The notes under the pieces were generated by a model. It was not told where the DNA came from and did no database searches. It saw only the letters and a list, made by a program, of their open reading frames with translations. Of a DNA stretch of 64,000 bases, positions 33,125 to 42,319 are shown in pieces. This stretch comes from Mangrovicoccus sp049603835 (GTDB lineage Bacteria; Pseudomonadota; Alphaproteobacteria; Rhodobacterales; Rhodobacteraceae), in assembly GCA_049603835.1 (NCBI GenBank), contig JBMYSZ010000016.1, positions 1-64,000 of the forward strand. The letters run 5' to 3'. The position numbers and the translations under genes were made by a program. Positions within the stretch are counted from its first letter, which is position 1, and each line of letters opens with the position of its first letter.

Positions 33125-34552
33125 CTAGGCGGGGCTTTCATCGGGTTTCGGGTCCGATTGGGCCCAGCTTTCGCGCTTGCGGTAAATGGTCGAAGGCGAC
33201 ACGCCCAAAAGCCGCGCGGCTTTCGGAATTGACCCATCAGCATAAGAGATAGTGGCCTCAATCGCGGCGCGCTCAATTTCCGCCAGGCTGAGGCCGATCA
33301 AATTTTGCGGCGTTAGAACATCCGCTGCCGCTGAAGGACTGGCTGCGGGCGGAACCGGCGACTCGTCCAAAAAGCCTTGCGGCAGCATATCCAGCGTAAC
33401 CGTCTCGCCGTCATGCATAACGACAACATTTTGCAAAACATTCAGCAATTGCCGCACATTACCGGGCCAGGGATGGGCTAGAAAGGCCTTGATCACCTCT
33501 GGGGCAAAGCTTTTCATACTGCGACTTTCGATCGCGGCGAAGTTCTGCAAAGTCCGCTCGGCGATGTCCATAATGTCTTCGCCGCGCTGGCGGAGGGCGG
33601 GCATTTGCACCGGCACCACATGCAACCGATAGAAAAGATCGGCGCGAAACCGGCCTGCTTTCACCTCTTCGGTCGGATCGCGATTAGTGGCGCAGACAAT
33701 CCGCACATCGACTTTACGGGATTTGGCCGTGCCCACCGGTGTAATGGTCGAGGTTTGCAGAAATCGCAGGAGTTTGGTCTGAAGATTGAGATCCAGCTCG
33801 CAAATCTCATCTAGGAATAATGTCCCGCCATCGGCCAAAGCCGCCGCCCCCTGACGGTCACCGATTGCCCCGGTGAAAGCACCTTTGAGATGGCCAAAGA
33901 CTTCTGACTCCAGCAAATCAGCGGGAATACCGCCGCAATTGAGCGGTACAAAAGGGCCAGAGGCGCGGGGCGATAGATTGTGAATCGCCTGAGCGCAAAG
34001 CTCTTTGCCGGTGCCGCTTTCCCCGTGAATGAAAACCGTGGCCATGGATTTGGCGGCGGAATGGATTTGGTTATACACTTTCTGCATCGGGGCAGAATTG
34101 CCAATAAGACCGGGGATCCCAATTTGCGCGGCCTGATCTTGTGGCTCTGGGTCGCTTTTTTCCTCAATCACTTTGGCGCAAATCTTTGCCTGGGCGCGGC
34201 GCAAAATTGTCAGCAGATTTTGTTGATCAAACGGCTTTACGACAAATTCATGAGCCCCATGGCGCATGGCTTCGACAGCGCGGGCGATCAAACCGCTAGA
34301 GGTGATAATCACGAAAGCCGCGTTTTGGATTTCCAGGCAAGTTTTCATAAAGGCCAAAGCCTCGCCACCCGCCAGCGACATGTCCAAAATCACCACTGAG
34401 GGGCGCTGCCCCTCATATAATTGCCGGCCATCTTCTAAGCTATGGGTATAGGTGACGACAAAGCCTTCCCGGGCCAGAAACTCTGGATAGCCTAGGCTTT
34501 GTTCTGACGCGTCTTCGATGACAAGGAGGGGGCGATCCATCGGCTCAGTCAA
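33125..34552 (-). CDS. Sigma-54-dependent response regulator (NtrC/LuxO type)
   Basis: A 475-residue regulator with three parts: a receiver domain (about 8-125, phosphoacceptor Asp in VVILDMSLAG, Lys in FVVKPF), an AAA+ sigma-54 activator domain (about 145-375, Walker A GESGTGKE, the GAFTGA loop that contacts sigma-54, and Walker B GGTLFLDEI), and a Fis-type helix-turn-helix (about 430-462). It activates sigma-54 promoters when phosphorylated. LuxO is the closest well-known architecture, but no sensor kinase or quorum-sensing gene is adjacent, so the signal is unknown. Confidence 0.93.
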   Translation of the reverse strand: MTEPMDRPLLVIEDASEQSLGYPEFLAREGFVVTYTHSLEDGRQLYEGQRPSVVILDMSLAGGEALAFMKTCLEIQNAAFVIITSSGLIARAVEAMRHGAHEFVVKPFDQQNLLTILRRAQAKICAKVIEEKSDPEPQDQAAQIGIPGLIGNSAPMQKVYNQIHSAAKSMATVFIHGESGTGKELCAQAIHNLSPRASGPFVPLNCGGIPADLLESEVFGHLKGAFTGAIGDRQGAAALADGGTLFLDEICELDLNLQTKLLRFLQTSTITPVGTAKSRKVDVRIVCATNRDPTEEVKAGRFRADLFYRLHVVPVQMPALRQRGEDIMDIAERTLQNFAAIESRSMKSFAPEVIKAFLAHPWPGNVRQLLNVLQNVVVMHDGETVTLDMLPQGFLDESPVPPAASPSAAADVLTPQNLIGLSLAEIERAAIEATISYADGSIPKAARLLGVSPSTIYRKRESWAQSDPKPDESPA

Positions 34553-34742
34553 TCAATAAGGCGCGCTCATGCCAATATACGACTGCCGGTTATTACGGGC
34601 CGGTGCGACTCGATAGTTTTTCTGCGTGATATATGCATCGGAAATGTCAAGTTTTTCTGCTTTCTGCTTCGGAATATGTGAAAAAACGTAATCTGTATTC
34701 GCGTCGCGGCAAACAGGATTTTATTGAAATCGCCGATATGTG

Positions 34743-34774
34743 TACATGCCCGGCAAAAAACCGCCGGGCATGTA
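34743..34774. terminator. Strong hairpin downstream of prpE
   Basis: A perfect 12-base-pair inverted repeat (TACATGCCCGGC/GCCGGGCATGTA) with an eight-base loop lies 15 bases after the prpE stop. No U-run follows on either strand, so it may act as an mRNA 3' barrier more than a full terminator. The rest of the gap 34553-34788 shows nothing else. Confidence 0.55.
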
Positions 34775-34788
34775 AAGAAATTGATATC

Positions 34789-36684
34789 TTAGGAGGCTTT
34801 TGGATAGCCCAGCGATTTCAGGCTGACTGAAATTTCATCTAAGATAGCTGGGTCATCGATCGTGGCAGGCATTTTGAACTCTTCGCCATCAGCGATTTTC
34901 ACCATTGTGCCACGCAAAATTTTGCCGGAACGGGTCTTTGGAAGCCGATCTACCACCACTGCCAGTTTGAATGCCGCCACCGGACCGATTTTTTCGCGCA
35001 CCATTGTGACCACTTCTTTGACCACATCAGCTTGGTCGCGATCACAGCCTGAATTCAGGCATAAAAAGCCCATGGGCAATTGGCCTTTCAACTGATCGGT
35101 CACGCCAATGACTGCGCATTCGGCCACATCGGGATGGGCCGCCAGGACTTCTTCCATGCCGCCAGTGGAAAGCCGGTGACCAGCGACATTGATCACATCA
35201 TCGGTGCGGGCCATGATATAGACATAGCCGTCTTCATCCTTCATCCCCGCATCGCCGGTTTCATAATAGCCGGGGAATTGCGTCAGATAGGATTTTTTGA
35301 ACCGGTCCTCGGCATTCCAAAGCCCTGGCAAAGTGCCTGGCGGCAAGGGAAGCTTAATGGCGATGGCCCCTAAAGTATCGGCCCCGACCTCATGGCCGCC
35401 TTCGTCCAGGATGTGGATTTCATAGCCGGGCATGGCTACAGAAGGGGAGCCAACTTTAACTGGCATTTCCTCGATCCCCAGCGGGTTCGCAGCGATGGCA
35501 TAGCCGGTTTCGGTTTGCCACCAATGGTCGATCACCGGCACTTTCAGCAGATCTTGCGCCCATTCGATTGTGTCAGGATCCGCGCGTTCGCCTGCCAGGA
35601 ACAGGGATTGCAGGCAGTCCATATTATATTTGCCGACGAATTCCCCCTTCGGATCTTCGCGTTTGATGGCGCGGAAGGCCGTGGGCGCGGTGAAGAGCAC
35701 TTTGACCTGATGTTCTTCGATCACGCGCCAGAAGGTGCCAGCATCCGGGGTGCCGATGGGTTTGCCTTCGAAAACGATAGTGGTCGCACCGTAAATCAGC
35801 GGCCCATAGCAGATATAGCTATGCCCCACGACCCAGCCCACATCCGAGGCGGCCCAGAATACATCGCCCGGCTGGACATTATAGATGTTCTTCATGGTCC
35901 AGTTCAGCGCCACCAAATGGCCGCCATTGGGGCGGATCACGCCTTTGGGTTGGCCCGTCGTGCCGGAAGTATACAGAATATAGAGCGGGTCATTGCCGTT
36001 CACCGGCACACATTCCGCGGGCTCCACCCCATATTGGAACGCATGCCAGTCGAAATCCCGGTCCTCTTCTAGATGGGCGACCTCTTGTTCGCGCTGGAAG
36101 ATCACGCAGAATTCCGGCTTATGCTCGGCCAGATCAACCGCGCCATCAAGCAGCGGTTTGTAATGGACCACGCGCCCCGGCTCTAAGCCGCAAGAGGCCG
36201 CGATAATCGCCTTCGGTTTTGCATCATCGATCCGCACGGCCAGCTCATTGGCGGCGAACCCGCCGAAGACCACCGAATGGATCGCGCCCAGCCTTGCGCA
36301 GGCCAGCATGGCTTCCAGGGCTTCCGGGATCATCGGCATATAAATGATCACTCGGTCGCCTTTTTCGATGCCCTTGGCCCGCAAAGCGCCTGCCAGCGAC
36401 GCGACCCGGTCTTTCAGCTCGCTATAGGTGATTTCATGTTTGGAATGGGTGATCGGGCTGTCATGAATGATCGCCACTTGATCGCCGCGCCCGGCCTCCA
36501 CATGCCGATCAACCGCATTATAGCAGGTGTTGCACTGCCCATCGGAAAACCACTCATAAAGCGGGGCCTTTTCGTCAAACAGAGCTTTGCTTGGCTTTTT
36601 GAACCAATCAACGCCCTCTGCGGCTGTCATCCAATAGGTTTCTGGATCGTCTTGCCAGGCCTTATAGGTCTCTTGGTAAGTCAT
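34789..36684 (-). CDS. prpE: Propionyl-CoA synthetase
   Basis: An ANL-family acyl-CoA synthetase of 631 residues that activates propionate to propionyl-CoA via an acyl-adenylate. The family motifs are YTSGTTGQPKG near 262, the A5 segment HWWQTETGYAIAAN, YYETGDAG, and the catalytic lysine in PKTRSGKILRG near 590. The sequence after the P-loop, VIRPNGGHLVALNW, follows the PrpE pattern in place of the acetyl-CoA synthetase pattern. GGAGAGAGGGA precedes the ATG; the frame extends upstream 105 bases without support. It lies before maeB in the same orientation. Confidence 0.92.
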   Translation of the reverse strand: MTYQETYKAWQDDPETYWMTAAEGVDWFKKPSKALFDEKAPLYEWFSDGQCNTCYNAVDRHVEAGRGDQVAIIHDSPITHSKHEITYSELKDRVASLAGALRAKGIEKGDRVIIYMPMIPEALEAMLACARLGAIHSVVFGGFAANELAVRIDDAKPKAIIAASCGLEPGRVVHYKPLLDGAVDLAEHKPEFCVIFQREQEVAHLEEDRDFDWHAFQYGVEPAECVPVNGNDPLYILYTSGTTGQPKGVIRPNGGHLVALNWTMKNIYNVQPGDVFWAASDVGWVVGHSYICYGPLIYGATTIVFEGKPIGTPDAGTFWRVIEEHQVKVLFTAPTAFRAIKREDPKGEFVGKYNMDCLQSLFLAGERADPDTIEWAQDLLKVPVIDHWWQTETGYAIAANPLGIEEMPVKVGSPSVAMPGYEIHILDEGGHEVGADTLGAIAIKLPLPPGTLPGLWNAEDRFKKSYLTQFPGYYETGDAGMKDEDGYVYIMARTDDVINVAGHRLSTGGMEEVLAAHPDVAECAVIGVTDQLKGQLPMGFLCLNSGCDRDQADVVKEVVTMVREKIGPVAAFKLAVVVDRLPKTRSGKILRGTMVKIADGEEFKMPATIDDPAILDEISVSLKSLGYPKAS

Positions 36685-36773
36685 GGGGTCCCTCTCTCCA
36701 TTTTTTAGAGGAAGAGTAGGAACGGATATTCCAAAACGGCAAGGTGACAGGTTGCCCAAAGGCAGCAGGGGGA

Positions 36774-36795
36774 GGAGCGGCATTTTCACCGCTCC
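36774..36795. terminator. Hairpin between maeB and prpE
   Basis: GGAGCGG and CCGCTCC form a perfect seven-base-pair stem with an eight-base loop, starting 15 bases after the maeB stop. A U-run is absent. It could weaken read-through from maeB into prpE. Confidence 0.45.
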
Positions 36796-36810
36796 AACTG
36801 TTAGAAGGCC

Positions 36811-39099
36811 TTAGCCGTATTGCGCCACCGGTGTGCCGGCAATGGCTGCGACATTCAGCAGGCCGCGAGAGGTAATCGCCGGGGTCACAATATGCGCGCG
36901 ATTGCCCATCCCCATGAGAATCGGGCCAACCTCTAGCGCTTTGGACCGGGCTTTTAGGATGTTTTTCACCGCCGCCGCCGCATCGGAGGAGGCGAAGACC
37001 AAGGCATTGGCCGGGCCGCTCATCCGGCTGGAGCCTTCGCGCAGCACGCGGGCTTGGACCTCTGGGTCAAGCGCTGCATCCACATGCATTTCGCCTTCAT
37101 AGATGAAATCGCGGCGACGACTATCTAGGATTTTCAGCGCGTCGCGCATCCGTTCGCCGGAAGTGGAGCTAAGATTGCCGAATTGGCTATCGGAGCAGAG
37201 GGCGATTTTCGGCTCTAGGCCAAAGCGGCGAATATGGCGAGCGCAAGAAATCACCGTATCCGCGATTTGCTGCGGTGTCGGATCCGGGTTCACATGGCCA
37301 TCAGAGATAAAGAGCGGCCCTTCTTCCGAGATCATCAGCGACAAAGCCCCTACCGGATGCAGACTATCCGTGCCCAAAATCTGGTTCACATAGTTCAGAT
37401 GCCACAGATATTGCCCGAATGTACCGCAGATCAGGCTGTCTGCCTCGCCGCGCCGGACCATGATCGCGCCGATCGCGGTGGTATTGGTGCGCATGATTGC
37501 ACGTGCCAGATTTTCCGTGACGCCGCGCCGTTCCATGATCGCCAGATATTCGGTCCAGTAATCCCGATAGCGGCTGTCGCTTTCGGGATTCACTATGGGA
37601 ATATCTGCGTCGAGTTTGAAATTAAGGCCCAGCCGCTCCACCCGTGCGGCGATCACATCCGGGCGACCGATCAGAACCGGGCGTTCTGTGGTTTCCTCCA
37701 GCACGGCCTGGGCGGCGCGCAGCACCCGTTCGCTTTCCCCTTCGGCGAAAACAATTCGGCGGCTCGCGGCGCGGGCGGCTTCAAAGACTGGGCGCATGAT
37801 CAGAGCCGAGCGGAACACGGATTGGTCCAGCTTTTGGCGATAGGCGTCGAGGCTGAGAAGCGGGCGCTTGGCCACGCCGGTATCCATCGCCGCTTTCGCC
37901 ACCGCACTGGCGACAACACTGATCAAACGCGGATCGAAAGGTTTCGGGATCAGATAATCCGGCCCAAAAGTCAGCTGCTCGCCCTGATAGGCTGCGGCGG
38001 CTTCGGCACTGGTGGTTTGGCGCGCAAGTTTCGCAATCCCGTCGATACAGGCAAGCTGCATCTCGTCATTGATCTCAGTCGCGCCCACATCCAAAGCGCC
38101 GCGGAAGATAAAGGGGAAACACAGGACATTATTCACCTGATTGGCGAAATCCGACCGGCCCGTGGCCAAGATCGCATCCGGCGCCACTTTGCGCGCCTCA
38201 TCCGGCATGATTTCTGGCGTTGGGTTAGCCAGCGCAAAAATAATCGGACGTGAGGCCATTTTCGCGACCATTTCTGGTTTGAGCACGCCGGGCCCCGACA
38301 GACCCAAGAACAGATCCGCGCCTTCGATCACGTCATCCAAGCTGCGAAGATCGCTGTCCTGGGCGTATTCGTCTTTTTGCGGCGTCATATCTTCGTTGCG
38401 GCCTTTATAGACCAGGCCCTTGATATCGCAGAGCCAAACATTTTCCCGCTTCACCCCAAGCTTGAGCAGCATATTCAAGCAGGCAATCCCCGCCGCGCCG
38501 CCGCCCGTGGACACAACCTTGATCTGGTCAAAGCTTTTGCCCGCCAGATGCAGCGCATTCGTGGCCGCTGCGCCGACAACAATTGCCGTGCCGTGCTGGT
38601 CGTCATGGAAAACTGGGATGCCCATTTTTTCGCGACATTTCTGCTCGACGATAAAGCAGTCCGGGGCTTTGATATCTTCGAGATTGATCGCGCCGAAAGT
38701 AGGCTCTAACGCGCAAACGATATCGGCCAGCTTCTCGGGGTCGGACTCGTTGACCTCGATATCGAAGCAATCAATATTGGCAAATTTCTTAAAAAGGACG
38801 GCTTTGCCTTCCATCACCGGCTTTGAGGCCAGCCCGCCAATATTGCCCAGACCCAATACCGCAGTGCCATTGGACACCACCGCGACCAGATTGCCCCGGG
38901 CGGTATAGCGGCTTGCGGTGGACGGGTCGGCTTTGATTTCCAGACAAGCTTCGGCCACGCCCGGACTATAGGCCCGAGACAAATCCCGCCCATTGGCCAA
39001 AGGCTTGGTCGCGCGGATTTCCAGTTTCCCCGGTTTGGGAAATTCGTGGTAATCAAGCGAGGCCTCGCGAAAGCCCTCTTTCTTGGTTGTGTCGGTCAT
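36811..39099 (-). CDS. maeB: NADP-dependent malic enzyme with phosphotransacetylase-like domain
   Basis: Oxidative decarboxylation of malate to pyruvate with NADP+, giving reducing power and pyruvate for growth on C4 or C2 substrates. The protein is 762 residues: malic enzyme part (about 1-430; YSPGVAEACLEI, HDDQHGTA, NAD(P) fold GGGAAGIACLNML) and a C-terminal phosphotransacetylase-like part (about 440-760; IVFAEGESERVLRAA). In known MaeB proteins the second part is regulatory. GGGGGACA precedes the ATG at 39099; a frame-compatible start 54 bases upstream is weaker. Divergent from cdd. Confidence 0.95.
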   Translation of the reverse strand: MTDTTKKEGFREASLDYHEFPKPGKLEIRATKPLANGRDLSRAYSPGVAEACLEIKADPSTASRYTARGNLVAVVSNGTAVLGLGNIGGLASKPVMEGKAVLFKKFANIDCFDIEVNESDPEKLADIVCALEPTFGAINLEDIKAPDCFIVEQKCREKMGIPVFHDDQHGTAIVVGAAATNALHLAGKSFDQIKVVSTGGGAAGIACLNMLLKLGVKRENVWLCDIKGLVYKGRNEDMTPQKDEYAQDSDLRSLDDVIEGADLFLGLSGPGVLKPEMVAKMASRPIIFALANPTPEIMPDEARKVAPDAILATGRSDFANQVNNVLCFPFIFRGALDVGATEINDEMQLACIDGIAKLARQTTSAEAAAAYQGEQLTFGPDYLIPKPFDPRLISVVASAVAKAAMDTGVAKRPLLSLDAYRQKLDQSVFRSALIMRPVFEAARAASRRIVFAEGESERVLRAAQAVLEETTERPVLIGRPDVIAARVERLGLNFKLDADIPIVNPESDSRYRDYWTEYLAIMERRGVTENLARAIMRTNTTAIGAIMVRRGEADSLICGTFGQYLWHLNYVNQILGTDSLHPVGALSLMISEEGPLFISDGHVNPDPTPQQIADTVISCARHIRRFGLEPKIALCSDSQFGNLSSTSGERMRDALKILDSRRRDFIYEGEMHVDAALDPEVQARVLREGSSRMSGPANALVFASSDAAAAVKNILKARSKALEVGPILMGMGNRAHIVTPAITSRGLLNVAAIAGTPVAQYG

Positions 39100-39256
39100 A
39101 GTAATGTCCCCCCAGCTCGTGCCATTTAGGTCTCGATAGCTGACCTTTGCCACGCCTTAAAGTTAGCTTGCCAAACTGCTTAGGAATAGCCGCTTTTCGC
39201 GGGTTGCATTGCTCCGTTTGCGAGCGCACATCAATAGCATAAAGTCGGGAGAACCC

Positions 39257-39643
39257 ATGACCTTACGAGAAAAAGCCTTGGCCGTGCGGGAAAATGCCCA
39301 TGTGCCATATTCACGATTTAAGGTGGGCGCAGCGCTGCGGACTGTGGCTGGCAAGGTACATATTGGCTGCAATGTGGAAAATGCCGCCTATCCGGAAGGC
39401 ACCTGTGCCGAAGCGGGTGCCATCGCGGCTATGGTTGCAGCGGGGGAAACCCAGCTGGCGGAAATTTACGTTGTCGCTGATTGCCCGCGCCCAGTGCCGC
39501 CCTGTGGTGGCTGTCGGCAAAAGCTGGCGGAATTTGGCGCGCCGGATACGCCGGTGGTGCTGGCGACAGTGGATGGCCAAGAGGAAACCACCACAATTGG
39601 CGCGCTTTTGCCCGGGGCTTTTGGTGCGTCGGATATGGATTAG
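39257..39643 (+). CDS. cdd: Cytidine deaminase
   Basis: Hydrolyses cytidine and deoxycytidine to uridine and deoxyuridine in pyrimidine salvage. The 128-residue homotetrameric-type enzyme has the zinc site in full: CNVENAAYPEGTCAE (catalytic Glu) and PCGGCRQ. The start at MTLREKAL follows GGGAGAA; the upstream extension to 39209 is not supported. It opens a four-gene salvage set; deoA follows after six bases. Confidence 0.96.
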   Translation: MTLREKALAVRENAHVPYSRFKVGAALRTVAGKVHIGCNVENAAYPEGTCAEAGAIAAMVAAGETQLAEIYVVADCPRPVPPCGGCRQKLAEFGAPDTPVVLATVDGQEETTTIGALLPGAFGASDMD

Positions 39644-39649
39644 ACCGCA

Positions 39650-40969
39650 ATGGATGCCCGCCCCACCCTCACGCGTTTGCGCAACAAGGACCGCCTGACT
39701 GAGGTGGAGCTGCGCGCTTTTTGCGATGGTTTGGCCGATGGCGAGGTCAGCGATGCCCAAGCCGCGGCTTTTGCCATGGGGGTCTGCATCAACGGGTTGA
39801 GCGATGCGGAAACTGTGGCGCTGACCCGTGCCATGCGCGATAGCGGGCGGCGGCTCCGCTGGGATCTGAACGGCCCGATCTTGGACAAACATTCCACCGG
39901 CGGTATTGGCGATTGCTCGTCTCTCGTTCTGGCGCCAGTTTTGGCAGCGCTTGATTGTTATGTGCCGATGCTGTCGGGCCGAGGTTTGGGCCATACGGGC
40001 GGAACTTTGGACAAGCTAGAATCCTTGCCAGGGCTGTCGACGGATGTGGATTTGCCCAAGCTTCGCCAGATCGTCGCGCGGGTGGGCTGCGCGATTGTTG
40101 GGGCCAGCGCGGAAATCGCCCCGGCGGATCGGCGGCTTTATGCGATCCGCGATCATACGGGCTCGGTAGAAAGCCAGTCATTAATCGTGGCCTCGATCCT
40201 GTCGAAAAAGCTCGCCGCAGGCACGGATGCGCTGATCTTGGATGTCAAAGGCGGGTCTGGCGCCTTTTTGCAAAGCCGGGCCGAGGCGGAGGGTCTGGCA
40301 AAGGCGCTTGTGAACACCGCCCATGAGGCCGGGGCAAAGGTGCGGGCCGTGATCACCGATATGAACCAGCCGGCGGCGCCCGCTTTGGGCAATGCTTTGG
40401 AAATTCGCGAGGTGATGGAGGTCTTGACCGATCCGCGCCCTGAACAGCGTTTGTGCCAATTGGTTTTGGCCTTAGCCGGCGAGCTTTTGGCCCTGGCCGG
40501 TATGTATCAAACAGCGGCAGAGGGCGCGCGCGCGGCGCTGAAAGTGCTGACCAAAGGCGATGCCGCAGAGCGGTTTTGCGATATGGTCGTGGAAATGGGC
40601 GGCCCGAACACAACGCCCGAGCGCCTAACAGCGCAATTGCCCGTAGCGGATGTGGTGCGACCGGCTCCGGCCTTTGAGGCGGGCAAAGTCGTTGCGATTG
40701 ATGGCCAGGCTTTGGGCCATATGGTGGTGCGTTTGGGCGGTGGGCGGCGCAAAGCTGACGATAAGATCGACCCCTCTGTTGGCTTGGCGGATATGGTGCA
40801 ATTGGGCCAGGATGTGCGCCAGGGCGAAGCTTTGGCCAAAATCCACGCCGCAGACCCCGCCGCCGCCGAAGAGGCGGTGCGCGTTGTTCAAGCCGCGATT
40901 CAAATCGGCGCCTCTACCACTGTGCCGCCCTTGGTGCATGGCCGTGTGGATCCAGAAGGGACCGAGTAA
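39650..40969 (+). CDS. deoA: Thymidine phosphorylase
   Basis: Phosphorolysis of thymidine (and deoxyuridine) to base and deoxyribose 1-phosphate. It has 439 residues with the family signature SGRGLGHTGGTLDKLES near 108 and the HSTGGIGD phosphate-binding motif near 83; the C-terminal domain ends in the usual beta-rich part. The ATG lies six bases after the cdd stop. Its product is taken by the phosphopentomutase encoded 147 bases downstream. Confidence 0.96.
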   Translation: MDARPTLTRLRNKDRLTEVELRAFCDGLADGEVSDAQAAAFAMGVCINGLSDAETVALTRAMRDSGRRLRWDLNGPILDKHSTGGIGDCSSLVLAPVLAALDCYVPMLSGRGLGHTGGTLDKLESLPGLSTDVDLPKLRQIVARVGCAIVGASAEIAPADRRLYAIRDHTGSVESQSLIVASILSKKLAAGTDALILDVKGGSGAFLQSRAEAEGLAKALVNTAHEAGAKVRAVITDMNQPAAPALGNALEIREVMEVLTDPRPEQRLCQLVLALAGELLALAGMYQTAAEGARAALKVLTKGDAAERFCDMVVEMGGPNTTPERLTAQLPVADVVRPAPAFEAGKVVAIDGQALGHMVVRLGGGRRKADDKIDPSVGLADMVQLGQDVRQGEALAKIHAADPAAAEEAVRVVQAAIQIGASTTVPPLVHGRVDPEGTE

Positions 40970-41074
40970 CACGATACGTGACGCCATGACTGAAAGGGGG
41001 GCTGACCTTCGCTTGTTTTGCACTTTGCCCTATGGCGCGACGCATTCCGCTTCACCCCGCTCGGGATAAGCCTT

Positions 41075-41088
41075 AGATAGACCTATCT
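41075..41088. promoter_or_regulatory. Short palindrome upstream of deoB
   Basis: AGATAG-AC-CTATCT is a perfect 6+6 inverted repeat 28 bases before the deoB ATG, in an otherwise featureless 147-base gap. Operator function is only suggested by position. Confidence 0.3.
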
Positions 41089-41116
41089 GATTTCTGTTCC
41101 CAGAAAGGGGCCAAAT

Positions 41117-42319
41117 ATGGCACGCGGCTTTCTGATTGTGCTTGATTCCGTTGGGATCGGCGGCGCGCCGGATGCGGCGGAATTTGGCGATGCGGGCGCG
41201 GATACGCTGGGCCATATTGCTCAGGCTTGCGCAAGCGGTCAGCTCGGCCGTGGCCCGCTGGATCTGCGCTTTCTGCCCCGGCTGGGTTTGGGCGCGGTAA
41301 TGGAAGCCGCCACTGGCCAGGCCGCGCCTTCCCATTGGCCTGCCCCGGATCCCAGCTGCGCTTTTTGGGCGGCGGCGCGTGAATATTCTCCGGGCAAAGA
41401 CACGCCTTCGGGCCATTGGGAATTGGCCGGTGTGCCCGTGCCTTGGGATTGGCAGTATTACCCGGATGAAACCCCGGCCTTCCCGGCAGAACTGATGGCG
41501 CGCGTGGCGCAGCTTGCGGGAACGGAGGGGAGCCTTGCCAATTGCTTGGGCTCTGGCACTGATCTGATCAACCGCTTCGGGGCCGAGCATCTGCGCAGCG
41601 GCTGGCCGATTTGCTATAGCTCCGCCGATAGTGTGTTCCAGATCGCGGCCCATGAGCAAAGCTTTGGGCTCGACCGATTATTGCAGCTTTGCGAGGCCCT
41701 CGCGCCCGAGCTGCATGCGCAAAAAGTCGGGCGGGTGATCGCGCGGCCCTTTATCGGCAGCCCCGGCAATTTCACCCGGACCACGAACCGCCGCGATTAC
41801 GCGATTGCGCCGCCTCAGCCCACTTTATGCGATTGGGTCCAGGCAGAAGGGCGAGCAGTGCATGGAATTGGCAAAATCCGCGATATTTTTTCGGGACAGG
41901 GTATAGATAGTGTCGCCAAAGGCAGCGATGCAGAGCTGATGCAGCACCTAACCACAGCCATAGCCGAGCAGCCCGAGGGCAGTCTAACTTTCGCCAATTT
42001 TGTGGAATTCGACAGTCTTTACGGCCATCGCCGCGATATTGCCGGCTATGCGGCGGCTTTGGAATGGGTCGATCGGGCTTTGGAACAGGCCGCCTCTGCC
42101 CTTGCCCCGGATGATCTGATGATCCTATGCGCCGATCACGGCAATGATCCGAGCTGGCCCGGCACGGATCATACGCGGGAAATGGTTCCTGTGCTTGGCT
42201 ATAATCCGCAGCTCGCCCAGGGCGGGGCGCGGGGGATCTGCGATTTTGTTGATGTGGCGGCCAGCATGGCGTCGCATCTAGGGCTGAGCATGTCCGGCCC
42301 AGGAAGGAGCCTTTTGTGA
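41117..42319 (+). CDS. deoB: Phosphopentomutase
   Basis: Moves phosphate between C1 and C5 of (deoxy)ribose, linking nucleoside phosphorolysis to central metabolism. Alkaline-phosphatase superfamily, 400 residues, with metal-binding motifs LDSVGIGGAPDA at the start, DTPSGHWELAG near 95, and CADHGNDPSWPGTDHTRE near 335. GAAAGGGG precedes the ATG. Its last codons overlap the GTG start of add, coupling the two. Confidence 0.96.
   Translation: MARGFLIVLDSVGIGGAPDAAEFGDAGADTLGHIAQACASGQLGRGPLDLRFLPRLGLGAVMEAATGQAAPSHWPAPDPSCAFWAAAREYSPGKDTPSGHWELAGVPVPWDWQYYPDETPAFPAELMARVAQLAGTEGSLANCLGSGTDLINRFGAEHLRSGWPICYSSADSVFQIAAHEQSFGLDRLLQLCEALAPELHAQKVGRVIARPFIGSPGNFTRTTNRRDYAIAPPQPTLCDWVQAEGRAVHGIGKIRDIFSGQGIDSVAKGSDAELMQHLTTAIAEQPEGSLTFANFVEFDSLYGHRRDIAGYAAALEWVDRALEQAASALAPDDLMILCADHGNDPSWPGTDHTREMVPVLGYNPQLAQGGARGICDFVDVAASMASHLGLSMSGPGRSLL

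Noticed and set aside
34633..34830. A 65-codon frame downstream of prpE
   Set aside because: It runs through the prpE hairpin and the 3' end of prpE and has no ribosome site.
37234..38253. A 339-codon plus-strand frame inside maeB
   Set aside because: It is antisense to the well-supported malic enzyme, with shadow-like composition and no ribosome site.
40986..41069. A 27-codon frame between deoA and deoB
   Set aside because: No ribosome site and no recognisable product; it is too short to support.
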